Shown in pieces: positions 8,504 to 16,812 of a DNA stretch of 44,552 bases (the stretch's first letter is position 1; each line of letters opens with the position of its first letter). Source of the stretch: Prevotella sp. Its GTDB lineage: Bacteria; Bacteroidota; Bacteroidia; Bacteroidales; Bacteroidaceae. The stretch covers positions 1 to 44,552 of the forward strand of contig JAGAXW010000023.1 of NCBI GenBank assembly GCA_017847725.1, given 5' to 3'. A model generated the notes under the pieces. That model made no database searches and was not told where the DNA came from. It worked only from the letters and a program-made list of their open reading frames with translations. Made by a program: the position numbers and the translations under genes.

Positions 8504-8511
8504 TACCTTTG
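8504..8511 (+). promoter_or_regulatory. -7 promoter box of the 8530 gene
   Basis: TACCTTTG fits TAnnTTTG and lies 18 bases before the ATG. A weak -33 candidate TCTG is 23 bases upstream. Confidence 0.5.
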
Positions 8512-8529
8512 CGAAAAGAATAGCAGAAT

Positions 8530-11500
8530 ATGAGTGCAAACATACCCCAGGAGTTCAATAATTTCTTTCTGAAGGATGTGTCGTTCGTCAACCTGATGAC
8601 GCGGCGCATCTTTAACGTCTTGATAGTTGCCAACCCCTATGACGCGTTCATGCTGGAGGACGACGGACGGGTGGACGAGAAGATATTCGACGAGTATATG
8701 GAACTCGGTCTTCGCTATCCGCCCACGTTCACCCAGGTATCTACCTCTGAGGAGGCCGACCAGGTGCTCAAGACCACCGACATCGACCTCGTCATCTGTA
8801 TGCCGGGCAATGCCGACAACGATGCGTTTGCCGTGGCACGCGACGTCAAGCAGATGGCTCCGCAGGTGCCCTGCGTGGTGCTGACCCCCTTCTCTCACGG
8901 CATCACCAAGCGCATCGAGCATGAGGATATGTCCATCTTCGACTACGTCTTCTGCTGGCTGGGCAATACGAACCTCATTCTGAGCATCATCAAGCTCATC
9001 GAGGACAAGATGAATATCGAGCACGACATCCATGAGGCCGGTGTGCAGATGATCATGCTGGTAGAAGACAATATCCGTTTCTACTCTTCGGTGCTCCCCA
9101 ATCTGTACAACTATATCCTGGCACAGTCGAAGAATTTCTCGACAGAGGCGCTCAACCCGCATGCTGCCGCCCAGCGCAAGCGCGGCCGCCCCAAGGTGGT
9201 GCTGGCCACCAACTACGAGGAGGCCATGGAGTGGTATGAGCGCTATCCTGACAATGTGCTGGGTGTTATCAGCGACACCCGCTTCCCCATGAAGACCACC
9301 GCCGGCAGGCTGTCGCATGTGGAGGAGGGCGATGCCGAGGCTGGCCTGAAGCTGCTCCGCGAGATACGTCGGCGCGACGAGTACGTGCCCCTCATCCTCC
9401 AGAGCTCAGAGATTGTCAACAAGAAGAAGGCCGAGGCAGAAAAGTTCCATTTTGTGGACAAGAACTCAAAGAAGATGAACGTAGACCTGCGCCAGCTCAT
9501 CGAGGAGCACATGGGCTTTGGCGATTTCATCTTCCGCGATCCGCAGACGAAGGCAGAGATAGCCCGTGTGTCGTCCCTGAAGGAGCTGCAGGACAACATC
9601 TTCAAGATTCCCAACGACTCGATGCTCTACCACGTGTCGCGCAACCACATGAGCCGCTGGCTCTGTGCCCGTGCCATCTTCCCCGTGAGTCAGTTTCTGA
9701 AGACCGTCACGTGGCATAAGCTGCAAGACGTCGACGCCCACCGCCAGATTATCTTCGATGCCATCGTGCAGTACCGCCGCATGAAGAACATCGGCGTCGT
9801 GGCCGTCTTCGACCGTCTGAAGTTCGACCGCTATGCCCACTTTGCCCGCATCGGCGACGGCTCGCTGGGCGGCAAGGGTCGTGGCCTGGCCTTTCTCGAC
9901 AATATCATCAAGCGCCATCCCGAACTCAACCAGTTGGCGGGTGCCACCGTGCAGATACCCAAGACCGTGGTGCTCTGTACCGACTTCTTCGATGAGTTCA
10001 TGGATAAGAACAACCTGTGGACGATAGCCCTCAGCGACGCCAGCGACGAAGAGATACTGCAGCACTTCCTGCGTGCCCAGTTGCCCGATTCGCTTATTGC
10101 CGACTTCTTCACCTTCTTCGATGCCGTCAAGTCGCCCATCGCCGTCCGCTCGTCGTCGTTGCTCGAAGACAGCCACTATCAGCCCTTCGCCGGCATCTAC
10201 TCCACCTATATGATACCCTATCTCGACGACAAGTATGAGATGCTGCGCATGCTGGCCTGTGCCATCAAGGGTGTCTACGCCTCCGTCTACTACCGCGACT
10301 CCAAGGCCTATATGACCGCCACCTCTAATGTCATCGACCAGGAGAAGATGGCCGTCATCCTGCAGGAGGTCATCGGTCAGCAGCATGAGAACCGCTTCTA
10401 TCCTACCTTCAGCGGTGTGCTACGCTCCCTCAACTACTATCCCATAGGAGACGAGCTGGCCGAAGAGGGCATCGCATCGCTGGCACTCGGACTGGGCAAG
10501 TATATTGTCGACGGCGGACAGACGCTGCGCGTCTCGCCCTACCACCCCAAACAGGTGCTGCAGACCAGCGAGATGGATACAGCCCTCCGTGAGACGCAGA
10601 CCCGCTTCTACGCCCTCGACATGTCGCATGTCGGCGCCGACTTCAAGGTCGACGACGGTTTCAACATCCTCAACCTGCGCGTCAAGGAGGCCGACAAGGA
10701 TGGAGCCCTGCAGGGCATCGCCTCCACCTACGACCCCTACGACCAGGTTATCCGCGACGGCATCTACGAAGGAGGGCGCAAGGTCATCTCCTTCTGTGGC
10801 GTGCTGCAACACGGGGTGTTCCCCCTGCCCGAGATTCTGCAGCTCTCGCAGAAGTTTGGTGCCGACGAGATGCGCCGGCCCGTCGAGATAGAGTTCGCCT
10901 GCAACCTCTATGGCGGCAACGGACAGCCCGTGAGGGGAGACTTCTTCCTGCTCCAGATACGTCCCATCGTCGACTCCAAGCAGGTGCTCGACGAGGACCT
11001 CGCAGCCCTCCCCGACGAGCAGTGCCTGTTGCGCTCTCACAACTCGCTGGGCCACGGCATCTCCGAGGATGTCGTCGATGTGGTCTATGTCAAGGCCGAC
11101 GACGACTTCACGGCCGCCAACAATCCGCAGATAGCCGACGAGATAGAGCAGATCAACCGTCGCTTCCTCGCCGCCGACAAGAACTATGTGCTCATCGGTC
11201 CCGGACGGTGGGGCTCCAGTGACTACTGGCTGGGCATTCCCGTCAAGTGGCCGCACATCTCGGCAGCCCGTGTCATCGTTGAGGCCGGCCTGAAGAACTA
11301 CCACGTAGACCCCTCGCAGGGCACCCACTTCTTCCAAAACCTTACTTCGTTTGGCGTGGGTTATTTCACCATCAACACCTTCACGGGCGACGGCGTCTTC
11401 CAGCGTGGCATACTCGATGCCATGCCGGCTGTCGAGGAAACCCAGTTCGTGCGCCATGTCCGTTTCGAGCGTCCGCTGAAGATTATGATGGACGGCAAGA

Positions 11501-11544
11501 AGCAGCATGGGGTGGTGTTGCTGCCGCAAACCGCAGATTCGTGA
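8530..11544 (+). CDS. Receiver-like/PPDK-N (PEP synthase-type ATP-grasp) hybrid protein
   Basis: The 1004-residue protein joins signalling-like and ATP-binding parts. Residues 23-160 resemble a degenerate response-regulator receiver (NVLIVANPYDAF, LVICMPGN, VVLTPFSHG). Residues 173-330 form a second receiver-like unit with an insertion (IMLVEDNIRF, ISDTRFP, LILQSSE, FVDKNSK), keeping an acidic pair, an Asp in the phosphorylation position and a Lys. From about residue 440 comes the pyruvate phosphate dikinase N-terminal ATP-grasp: GDGSLGGKGRGLAFLDNII near 440-458 and PIAVRSSSLLEDSHYQPFAG near 536-555. The phosphohistidine swivel domain and the PEP-binding TIM barrel of true PEP synthase or PPDK are not recognisable, so PEP synthase activity is doubtful. 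Such proteins are annotated as PEP/pyruvate-binding proteins in Bacteroidota. A TPR/HTH regulator follows after 10 bases, probably cotranscribed. Confidence 0.8.
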   Translation: MSANIPQEFNNFFLKDVSFVNLMTRRIFNVLIVANPYDAFMLEDDGRVDEKIFDEYMELGLRYPPTFTQVSTSEEADQVLKTTDIDLVICMPGNADNDAFAVARDVKQMAPQVPCVVLTPFSHGITKRIEHEDMSIFDYVFCWLGNTNLILSIIKLIEDKMNIEHDIHEAGVQMIMLVEDNIRFYSSVLPNLYNYILAQSKNFSTEALNPHAAAQRKRGRPKVVLATNYEEAMEWYERYPDNVLGVISDTRFPMKTTAGRLSHVEEGDAEAGLKLLREIRRRDEYVPLILQSSEIVNKKKAEAEKFHFVDKNSKKMNVDLRQLIEEHMGFGDFIFRDPQTKAEIARVSSLKELQDNIFKIPNDSMLYHVSRNHMSRWLCARAIFPVSQFLKTVTWHKLQDVDAHRQIIFDAIVQYRRMKNIGVVAVFDRLKFDRYAHFARIGDGSLGGKGRGLAFLDNIIKRHPELNQLAGATVQIPKTVVLCTDFFDEFMDKNNLWTIALSDASDEEILQHFLRAQLPDSLIADFFTFFDAVKSPIAVRSSSLLEDSHYQPFAGIYSTYMIPYLDDKYEMLRMLACAIKGVYASVYYRDSKAYMTATSNVIDQEKMAVILQEVIGQQHENRFYPTFSGVLRSLNYYPIGDELAEEGIASLALGLGKYIVDGGQTLRVSPYHPKQVLQTSEMDTALRETQTRFYALDMSHVGADFKVDDGFNILNLRVKEADKDGALQGIASTYDPYDQVIRDGIYEGGRKVISFCGVLQHGVFPLPEILQLSQKFGADEMRRPVEIEFACNLYGGNGQPVRGDFFLLQIRPIVDSKQVLDEDLAALPDEQCLLRSHNSLGHGISEDVVDVVYVKADDDFTAANNPQIADEIEQINRRFLAADKNYVLIGPGRWGSSDYWLGIPVKWPHISAARVIVEAGLKNYHVDPSQGTHFFQNLTSFGVGYFTINTFTGDGVFQRGILDAMPAVEETQFVRHVRFERPLKIMMDGKKQHGVVLLPQTADS

Positions 11545-11554
11545 ACAGACCGTG

Positions 11555-12781
11555 ATGATGCTTTCTGCCGATAAGCGACTGTTGATACTGTGTGTCGTCG
11601 TGGCGGCCCTCTTGCAGAGTTGTCGGAACGGTGACTCAGACTACCTTCGTGCAGTAGCCAAGTACGAAGAGGGCCAGCACGACGCGGCCATCTCAATGCT
11701 CCGTGACGGGGCGCAGGCCGCCACAAGTTTCGGCGACGCCAGCATCCTGCCAAAGTATCATGAAAGCCTCTGTATGGCGTACGATTTCGCAGGTGACGGC
11801 CAGCAGATGATGAGCTATGCCAAAATGCTCCAAGCCGATGCGCAGCAGTTGGCCGACACCTTCCTGATGGCCCGCGCCATGGATGAACTGGCGCAGGCCT
11901 ATATAAAACAAGGTGACACGCTGCGGGCGAGGTCTACCTGGTTGAAGACGTTCCGGCTGCTACCCTCTCTGGATGATATCAGTGCGGCCTACTTGGTGAT
12001 GAGTATGGGCGCATACAAGGGCGGTGCCCCAGAAAGCCGTGGCGTGAATATTGAGGTTGAGGGCGGCCCTGATTCCGACGTCTATCAAGAGCGTGGTGCT
12101 GTACATATCCGGAAGGGTGGCAGGTCACATCTTGCCTCCGGATGGGTGGGCGGCTTCCATTCCAACGACTCAAGCCACCAGACCGACAAGCTGCCGGTGA
12201 TACTCACCCTGTATCAGAAACGGCACGACGGCAGCAGTGTCCTGGCACTCTCAGAGCGTATACACGAGCAAAACAAGCGTATGGCAAAGGTGTCCCAGAG
12301 CCAGTATCTCAAAGTATGGACGTGGCTGAAGTGGGTGATACTCCTGTCGGTGCTGGCCGCCGTCTGCTACCTGCTCCACCATAGATATACCGTGCGTGCG
12401 TATATGAAGAGGCTCCATCAGGCCAACGTCACCCATACCAGTGAGGTCGCCAGCCTACAGCGTGACATCAGCAACAGGCGGAAAGATGCTAACAGGCGGA
12501 TTGGCCGAGGCCGCGAACTGTACGATGCAGCTCTGCGCGGTGAAAAGCTAAACTTGCAAAACGACGGAGAGAAATGTCTTATCGAGTTTTTCTCGATAGC
12601 CCATTATGAGACTTTTGATGTCTGGATGAAGCAGTACAAGAGTCTGACGCCTCGCCTTACTACGATTCTTATCCTGCAGGACATGGGCAAGTCTGATAAA
12701 GAGATGGAGGCGATTCTATGCATTGGCAATTCTACAGTCCGCTCCTATAAGACGCGCCTGAAAGCGAAGAAAAAGGACTGA
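11555..12781 (+). CDS. Membrane-anchored TPR protein with C-terminal helix-turn-helix-like domain
   Basis: From the ATG pair at 11555/11558 the product is 408 residues. It has a lipoprotein-like start (LLILCVVVAALLQSC) and an N-terminal helical TPR-like part (YLRAVAKYEEGQHDAAISML, LMARAMDELAQAYIKQGDTL) of about 130 residues. A central beta-rich stretch, one transmembrane segment (WVILLSVLAAVCYLL, about residues 267-283) and a coiled coil follow. The C-terminal HTH-like end is TTILILQDMGKSDKEMEAIL then IGNSTVRSYKTRLKAK. It shares its architecture with the 1319 gene but is shorter. Ten bases after the hybrid kinase-like gene, it is probably its operon partner; alternatively it controls the peptide cassette downstream. 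Target unknown. Confidence 0.7.
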   Translation: MMLSADKRLLILCVVVAALLQSCRNGDSDYLRAVAKYEEGQHDAAISMLRDGAQAATSFGDASILPKYHESLCMAYDFAGDGQQMMSYAKMLQADAQQLADTFLMARAMDELAQAYIKQGDTLRARSTWLKTFRLLPSLDDISAAYLVMSMGAYKGGAPESRGVNIEVEGGPDSDVYQERGAVHIRKGGRSHLASGWVGGFHSNDSSHQTDKLPVILTLYQKRHDGSSVLALSERIHEQNKRMAKVSQSQYLKVWTWLKWVILLSVLAAVCYLLHHRYTVRAYMKRLHQANVTHTSEVASLQRDISNRRKDANRRIGRGRELYDAALRGEKLNLQNDGEKCLIEFFSIAHYETFDVWMKQYKSLTPRLTTILILQDMGKSDKEMEAILCIGNSTVRSYKTRLKAKKKD

Positions 12782-12907
12782 GCGTGCCCCCATTCTGCTG
12801 CAATTCGGGCTGTTTGTGCAGCGATATAATTGTGTATATATCTCTGAAGATAAGGATGTTGCAGTGTCAACTGGCTTGCAGCGCCCCACAAAAATAATCT
12901 GACAGAA

Positions 12908-12940
12908 TTTCGTCCGTTCCTTTTCTTCTTCCTATATTTG
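12908..12940 (+). promoter_or_regulatory. Promoter of the peptide-GLPGLI-barrel cassette
   Basis: TATATTTG (12933-12940) is a full -7 match. TTTC (12908-12911) is a 3/4 match to -33 at 21 bases. The leader to the ATG at 13015 would be about 70 bases. Confidence 0.6.
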
Positions 12941-13014
12941 CGACAGAAACCTTTATCTGTATTTGCGCAAAAAAGATAAGAAGGTCGTTTTATTAACCAA
13001 TAAAAACAAGGAAC

Positions 13015-13257
13015 ATGAGAAAAATTTTATTAGCATTTTGCTTATTTGCAGGAACACTGTCAGTCTTTGCGGAGAATGATGATGAGGAACAAGAGCAAGA
13101 TGGTTGCTGCTATGTTACAGAATGCGGAACCATGGGGACCACTGTTGGAGAGGAATTCTTTGACGGAGATGAAGAAGCTTTAATAGAGTATATGGCGGAA
13201 CTGGTAGAAGCAGAGTGTGGGGAACCTAATACCCATTTTAGTTTTTGGTGTCCCTAA
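13015..13257 (+). CDS. Small secreted, extremely acidic, cysteine-containing peptide
   Basis: The 80-residue product has a textbook signal peptide (MRKILLAFCLFAGTLSVFA, cleavage after residue 19), leaving a 61-residue mature form. The mature form has 19 Asp/Glu and no Lys or Arg. An acidic run follows the cleavage site (ENDDEEQEQDG). Then come five cysteines at residues 31, 32, 37, 68 and 79, with the last next to the C-terminus (FWCP). A short amphipathic helix is likely at EEALIEYMAELVEAE. It matches no family I can name; the NVEALA motif of other small Bacteroidales peptides is absent. It has its own promoter, and a hairpin between it and the GLPGLI gene suggests it is the most abundant product of the cassette. 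An exported bioactive or metal-binding peptide is one reading; unproven. Confidence 0.7.
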   Translation: MRKILLAFCLFAGTLSVFAENDDEEQEQDGCCYVTECGTMGTTVGEEFFDGDEEALIEYMAELVEAECGEPNTHFSFWCP

Positions 13258-13266
13258 ATAGTTTGG

Positions 13267-13314
13267 ATGCAAAGATCCTCATAGTATTATATTGTGAGAT
13301 CTTTGCATTTCTTT
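13267..13314 (+). terminator. Intercistronic hairpin, partial terminator or processing site
   Basis: ATGCAAAGATC followed by CTCA (13267-13281) pairs with TGAGATCTTTGCAT (13295-13308) with one bulged base, then TTCTTT. It lies between the peptide and GLPGLI genes and would reduce downstream transcription or stabilise the peptide mRNA. Its right arm contains GATCTTTG, one base from a -7 box. Confidence 0.65.
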
Positions 13315-13346
13315 AACATTATATAGGTCAATAAAGATATTTGATT

Positions 13347-14198
13347 ATGAATAAGAATACGATAATTTTGTTTTTGTGCCTATTGCCTGTCGTGTCGTTA
13401 GCCCAAAATATAACATACTTAGGCGGATCGTGTGATAACAACAGAATAAAGCTTTCTCCTCAAGAGAAAATCGACACCTGTCTGTTTGAATGTATCTATC
13501 TACACACGACGACAGATCCTAAACACAATGTCTTCCAGACAGAGCGATATGAAATTCTTCAAATTGGAGAAATGTTCTCAAAATACAGTGAGTATGGGAG
13601 ATACCGTTTAGATTCTGTATTGTCTTGCCGAGATATTTCTAAAATTCGGAAGGCAGAATATGCAGAGATGTACAGCAGATACAAGCCCAAGAGTGATCTC
13701 CTGATTCGCGAAATAGGCTCGGACAAGCTGGTCGCATACGACAGGGTTTTTATAGACAACTATACATATACGGATAGCCTGTATGATTTGAACTGGCAGT
13801 TGTCAGACGAAACGAAGACGGTGTGTGGACAGCAGTGTAGGAAAGCCACTTGTGATTTCAGAGGTCGCAAATGGTCGGCATGGTATTGTGATTTGCCAAT
13901 AGCCTGCGGCCCCTGGAAATTCTCAGGTCTGCCAGGGTTGATACTGGAAGTGGAAGACAGCACAAAAGAACATTTCATCTCTGCCATTTCTGTCAGGAAG
14001 GCACATTCGACGATTATGGAGACTAAGAAAAACTATTTGCGTACCACTCGCGAGAAGTTCAACCGCACCTTAGACTATTATATGAAGAACTCCGGCAAGG
14101 TGATTAGTGGAAGTGTGGCTGCTCCCAAGAACAGAGATGGAAGTCCTAAAAGACTTCCGAATCGTAAACGGTTCTTTAATCCGATGGAAAGAGAATAG
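13347..14198 (+). CDS. GLPGLI family secreted protein
   Basis: The protein has 283 residues from the ATG at 13347. A signal peptide is present (MNKNTIILFLCLLPVVSLAQ). The defining motif reads CGPWKFSGLPGLILEVED with GLPGLI at residues 194-199, and the C-terminus FFNPMERE is also typical of the family. The family (Porph_ging in Pfam) is restricted mainly to Bacteroidota and has no established biochemical role; members often lie beside TonB-receptor-like genes, as here. The ATG follows the peptide gene by 89 bases, with a hairpin between, and the barrel gene begins 6 bases after its stop, so the pair is cotranscribed. Base composition is AT-richer than the housekeeping genes. Confidence 0.9.
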   Translation: MNKNTIILFLCLLPVVSLAQNITYLGGSCDNNRIKLSPQEKIDTCLFECIYLHTTTDPKHNVFQTERYEILQIGEMFSKYSEYGRYRLDSVLSCRDISKIRKAEYAEMYSRYKPKSDLLIREIGSDKLVAYDRVFIDNYTYTDSLYDLNWQLSDETKTVCGQQCRKATCDFRGRKWSAWYCDLPIACGPWKFSGLPGLILEVEDSTKEHFISAISVRKAHSTIMETKKNYLRTTREKFNRTLDYYMKNSGKVISGSVAAPKNRDGSPKRLPNRKRFFNPMERE

Positions 14199-14204
14199 AT
14201 ACAG

Positions 14205-16802
14205 ATGAAATTGTTGTATACAATCCTTATTCCTTTTCTGGTTGCCATTCCCTGCCTGTCGCAGACAAATGTGAAAGGTATAGTCCGGGATGGTAATGGT
14301 AGGCCGATCAAGTCAGTTGTCGTCAAGCTATGTTCAGAGGGAGGGCATCTGCTGGCATACGGACTTACCAATCAGGAAGGAATATTCGATATATTGATTC
14401 CGTATACTTATTCTCTGCCAATACGCATCATGTCTTCACATGTAGGTTATAAGCAACAAACGTTATTGGTGAAGAACGCCAGTGAACGTCAGTATGTGGT
14501 AATGGAGCGTGGCAATACGGTGTTGCCCGAAGTTACCATCAAGGGCACACCAATCATGGCAATCGGGGATACCTTGCACTATCATGTGAGTCAATTCCGT
14601 AAATTCTCAGACCGGACCTTGGAAGACGTGCTCAGGCGTCTGCCTGGCATACATGTAGAGGAGTCAGGGCGTATCACCTATAGAGGGGAAGGTATCAGCA
14701 AGTTTTATATTGAAGGGCTCGACTTGTTGTCCGGTCAGTATGCCATCGCGACAAGAAACCTGAAAGTGGATGATATTGCAGCAGTCAGCGTTTATGAGAA
14801 CCATCAGCCGCAGCGCGTTTTAAGGGGCATCCAGTTTAGCGATAAAGCTGCTTTGAATATTAAGTTGAAGGAAGGCAGAAAGTTCCGCCCGTTTGGTTCT
14901 GTGACGTTAGGCTGTGGTGCCGGAAGTGAGGGACTGTGGATTGGTGAGGGCTTTGGAATGTATGCAGGCTCCAGGGGGCAGTCGCTGGTAACACTGAAGG
15001 GGAACAATACTGGAGGTTCGTATGGCGATGAGCACCGTTTCTTGGTCGAAACCGGCCTGCCGGCATCTTCACCTCTTTCTGATTTGTTTATCAAACAGCC
15101 TTTTAGCTCAAATAAACTGTCTTCAGATAGGTATAAGCAGAACACTTCGTTTGCGCTGTCTTACAATCATATCATGAAGATGAAAAAAGACGTCGTACTG
15201 TCCGTCAACACAAATTATGTGAGTGATGTTTTCGATTATTCAAGCGTAAAAAGAACCGTTTTCTTTGATGGCAGCAACCGTGCCGTTTCTGTGTCAAACA
15301 GCAACCACTCTGATATCCATGCTAAACAGGTGAAAACGAATTTCAAACTGGAGAGCAATAAAGAGAAGGTGTATTTGCTGGATAATTTAAGCTTGGCGGG
15401 GACGTTTACCAGTAATCATTATGCCATACATGAAGGTGTACGGTTGAGACAAGACATCGGCATCCGGGAATACCACGTAAAAAACAGCCTGAATACAACT
15501 GTCCGCCATCATAATAAGGTGTTTGTTTTTAGTTCGGACATCGCCCTTGCACATCTCCCGAAAAACCAGATTTCTGCTGCGGAAGAAGACAAGGATTCGC
15601 TTGTTGTCAGTCAAGAATTCAGGACGACAACTTTTCAGACAAGAGAAAAAACAGAGTTTACGTGGATGTTGGGGAATCACGCAGACTTGGCTTTAAAAGT
15701 GAATTTTGACTCATACTATGTTAAACTGAATGAGAACTTGATTAGAAACCAGTCGAATACTACAGACGCAGGTAACGGCTATAAATTGACAACAACATTT
15801 ATCCCCCAATTCCAGTATCATAGGAGTCGGTTGAGATTTAAGTTCGACCTACCCATATCGGTGTATAATCTAAAGGTGCAGAGTCGGACTTTAAATGAGG
15901 ACGGCAGGTTTGATAGAATAGGAGTCGGAGTGTCTATGTCGGCCCATTATTCGTTTAAGGCCAATACGAATCTGTCATTAACCGTGGGACGCCATTATTC
16001 GGTGGGCGATGTCTTAGACTATTTCGCCATCCCCGTGTACGAGACTTATCGTGATAGGAGCAATCTTGGTTATGGTCATTTGAAGGAGAGCCACACGACA
16101 AGTGCTACCGCAACCTTCAATTATAGGAACACCCTTTCAGGACTCTTTATGACCATACGAGGTACATGGATGATGGCCGACAGGAACACGATGAAGAGCA
16201 GCCTGGCAGATCGCGAAAAGACAATCTATAAAACAGAAGGTAGAAAAAACAGGAGCACCACATCGAACATGTATATATATGCGTCGAAAAATTTCTATGA
16301 GGCCGATTTGCAGTTGTCCATGATGGGAAATGCCACGTACGGTGAGCAGAAAATGGCCAGACAAGACAGGGAATACACGCTAAAGAGCCGTATGTTCGAC
16401 ATAGACTTGAGCATGAGGAAGGGTTGGCTGCACGGCATGATGTCAACTGACGTCACATATAAAATGATGTATAACAAGCGTCTTGTAGACACAGAGAGCC
16501 ACAGCAAACTGGTTGAGCATAAGCTTTACATCCATCTTACAGTAAATCCTATTGCCCAATTAGAATTGTTCGTAAAGAGCGGATACCATCATGGGAGCCT
16601 CCAGCAGAATGCTTATCACAGTCTTTTCCTGGACAGTGGAGTACGTTACAAGGCCAGGCGCATGGAATTAGAGCTCCAGTTGAAGAATCTGAATAACAGG
16701 CAGAGTTTCGAATATTGCAGGATTGATGGCTTTGATACTTACTCATATACATACCAGCTTCGGCCGATGGAGGGGGTGCTCCTACTAAAATATACGCTGT
16801 AA
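14205..16802 (+). CDS. TonB-dependent-receptor-like outer membrane protein with carboxypeptidase-regulatory-like N-domain
   Basis: The 865-residue product has a signal peptide (MKLLYTILIPFLVAIPCLSQ) and an N-terminal beta-sandwich of the CarboxypepD_reg type at residues 22-105 (VKGIVRDGNGRPIKSVVVKL, with LVKNASERQYVVMERG at the end). A plug-like region follows at about 110-225 (TLEDVLRRLPGIHVEESGRI, KFYIEGLDLLSGQY, VSVYENHQPQRVLRG). The remainder is a long beta barrel ending in GVLLLKYTL. I do not see a clear TonB box, so uptake by TonB is assumed from the family. Together with the GLPGLI protein it forms a typical Bacteroidota pair; in this case the acidic peptide is the probable third partner, as substrate or ligand. 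The inverted-repeat element starts 10 bases after its stop. Confidence 0.82.
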   Translation: MKLLYTILIPFLVAIPCLSQTNVKGIVRDGNGRPIKSVVVKLCSEGGHLLAYGLTNQEGIFDILIPYTYSLPIRIMSSHVGYKQQTLLVKNASERQYVVMERGNTVLPEVTIKGTPIMAIGDTLHYHVSQFRKFSDRTLEDVLRRLPGIHVEESGRITYRGEGISKFYIEGLDLLSGQYAIATRNLKVDDIAAVSVYENHQPQRVLRGIQFSDKAALNIKLKEGRKFRPFGSVTLGCGAGSEGLWIGEGFGMYAGSRGQSLVTLKGNNTGGSYGDEHRFLVETGLPASSPLSDLFIKQPFSSNKLSSDRYKQNTSFALSYNHIMKMKKDVVLSVNTNYVSDVFDYSSVKRTVFFDGSNRAVSVSNSNHSDIHAKQVKTNFKLESNKEKVYLLDNLSLAGTFTSNHYAIHEGVRLRQDIGIREYHVKNSLNTTVRHHNKVFVFSSDIALAHLPKNQISAAEEDKDSLVVSQEFRTTTFQTREKTEFTWMLGNHADLALKVNFDSYYVKLNENLIRNQSNTTDAGNGYKLTTTFIPQFQYHRSRLRFKFDLPISVYNLKVQSRTLNEDGRFDRIGVGVSMSAHYSFKANTNLSLTVGRHYSVGDVLDYFAIPVYETYRDRSNLGYGHLKESHTTSATATFNYRNTLSGLFMTIRGTWMMADRNTMKSSLADREKTIYKTEGRKNRSTTSNMYIYASKNFYEADLQLSMMGNATYGEQKMARQDREYTLKSRMFDIDLSMRKGWLHGMMSTDVTYKMMYNKRLVDTESHSKLVEHKLYIHLTVNPIAQLELFVKSGYHHGSLQQNAYHSLFLDSGVRYKARRMELELQLKNLNNRQSFEYCRIDGFDTYSYTYQLRPMEGVLLLKYTL

Positions 16803-16812
16803 CTTCGCTTTT

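Noticed and set aside
10420-11529. Long minus-strand frame (369 codons) inside the 8530 gene
   Set aside because: Shadow of a GC-rich coding strand; composition is Val/Asp/His-biased as antisense frames are, and no motif is seen.
8530-11544. Phosphoenolpyruvate synthase (ppsA)
   Set aside because: Only the ATP-grasp part matches; the phosphohistidine and PEP domains are not seen.
13015-13257. NVEALA-type peptide
   Set aside because: The NVEALA-like segment near the signal cleavage site is missing; only size and secretion agree.
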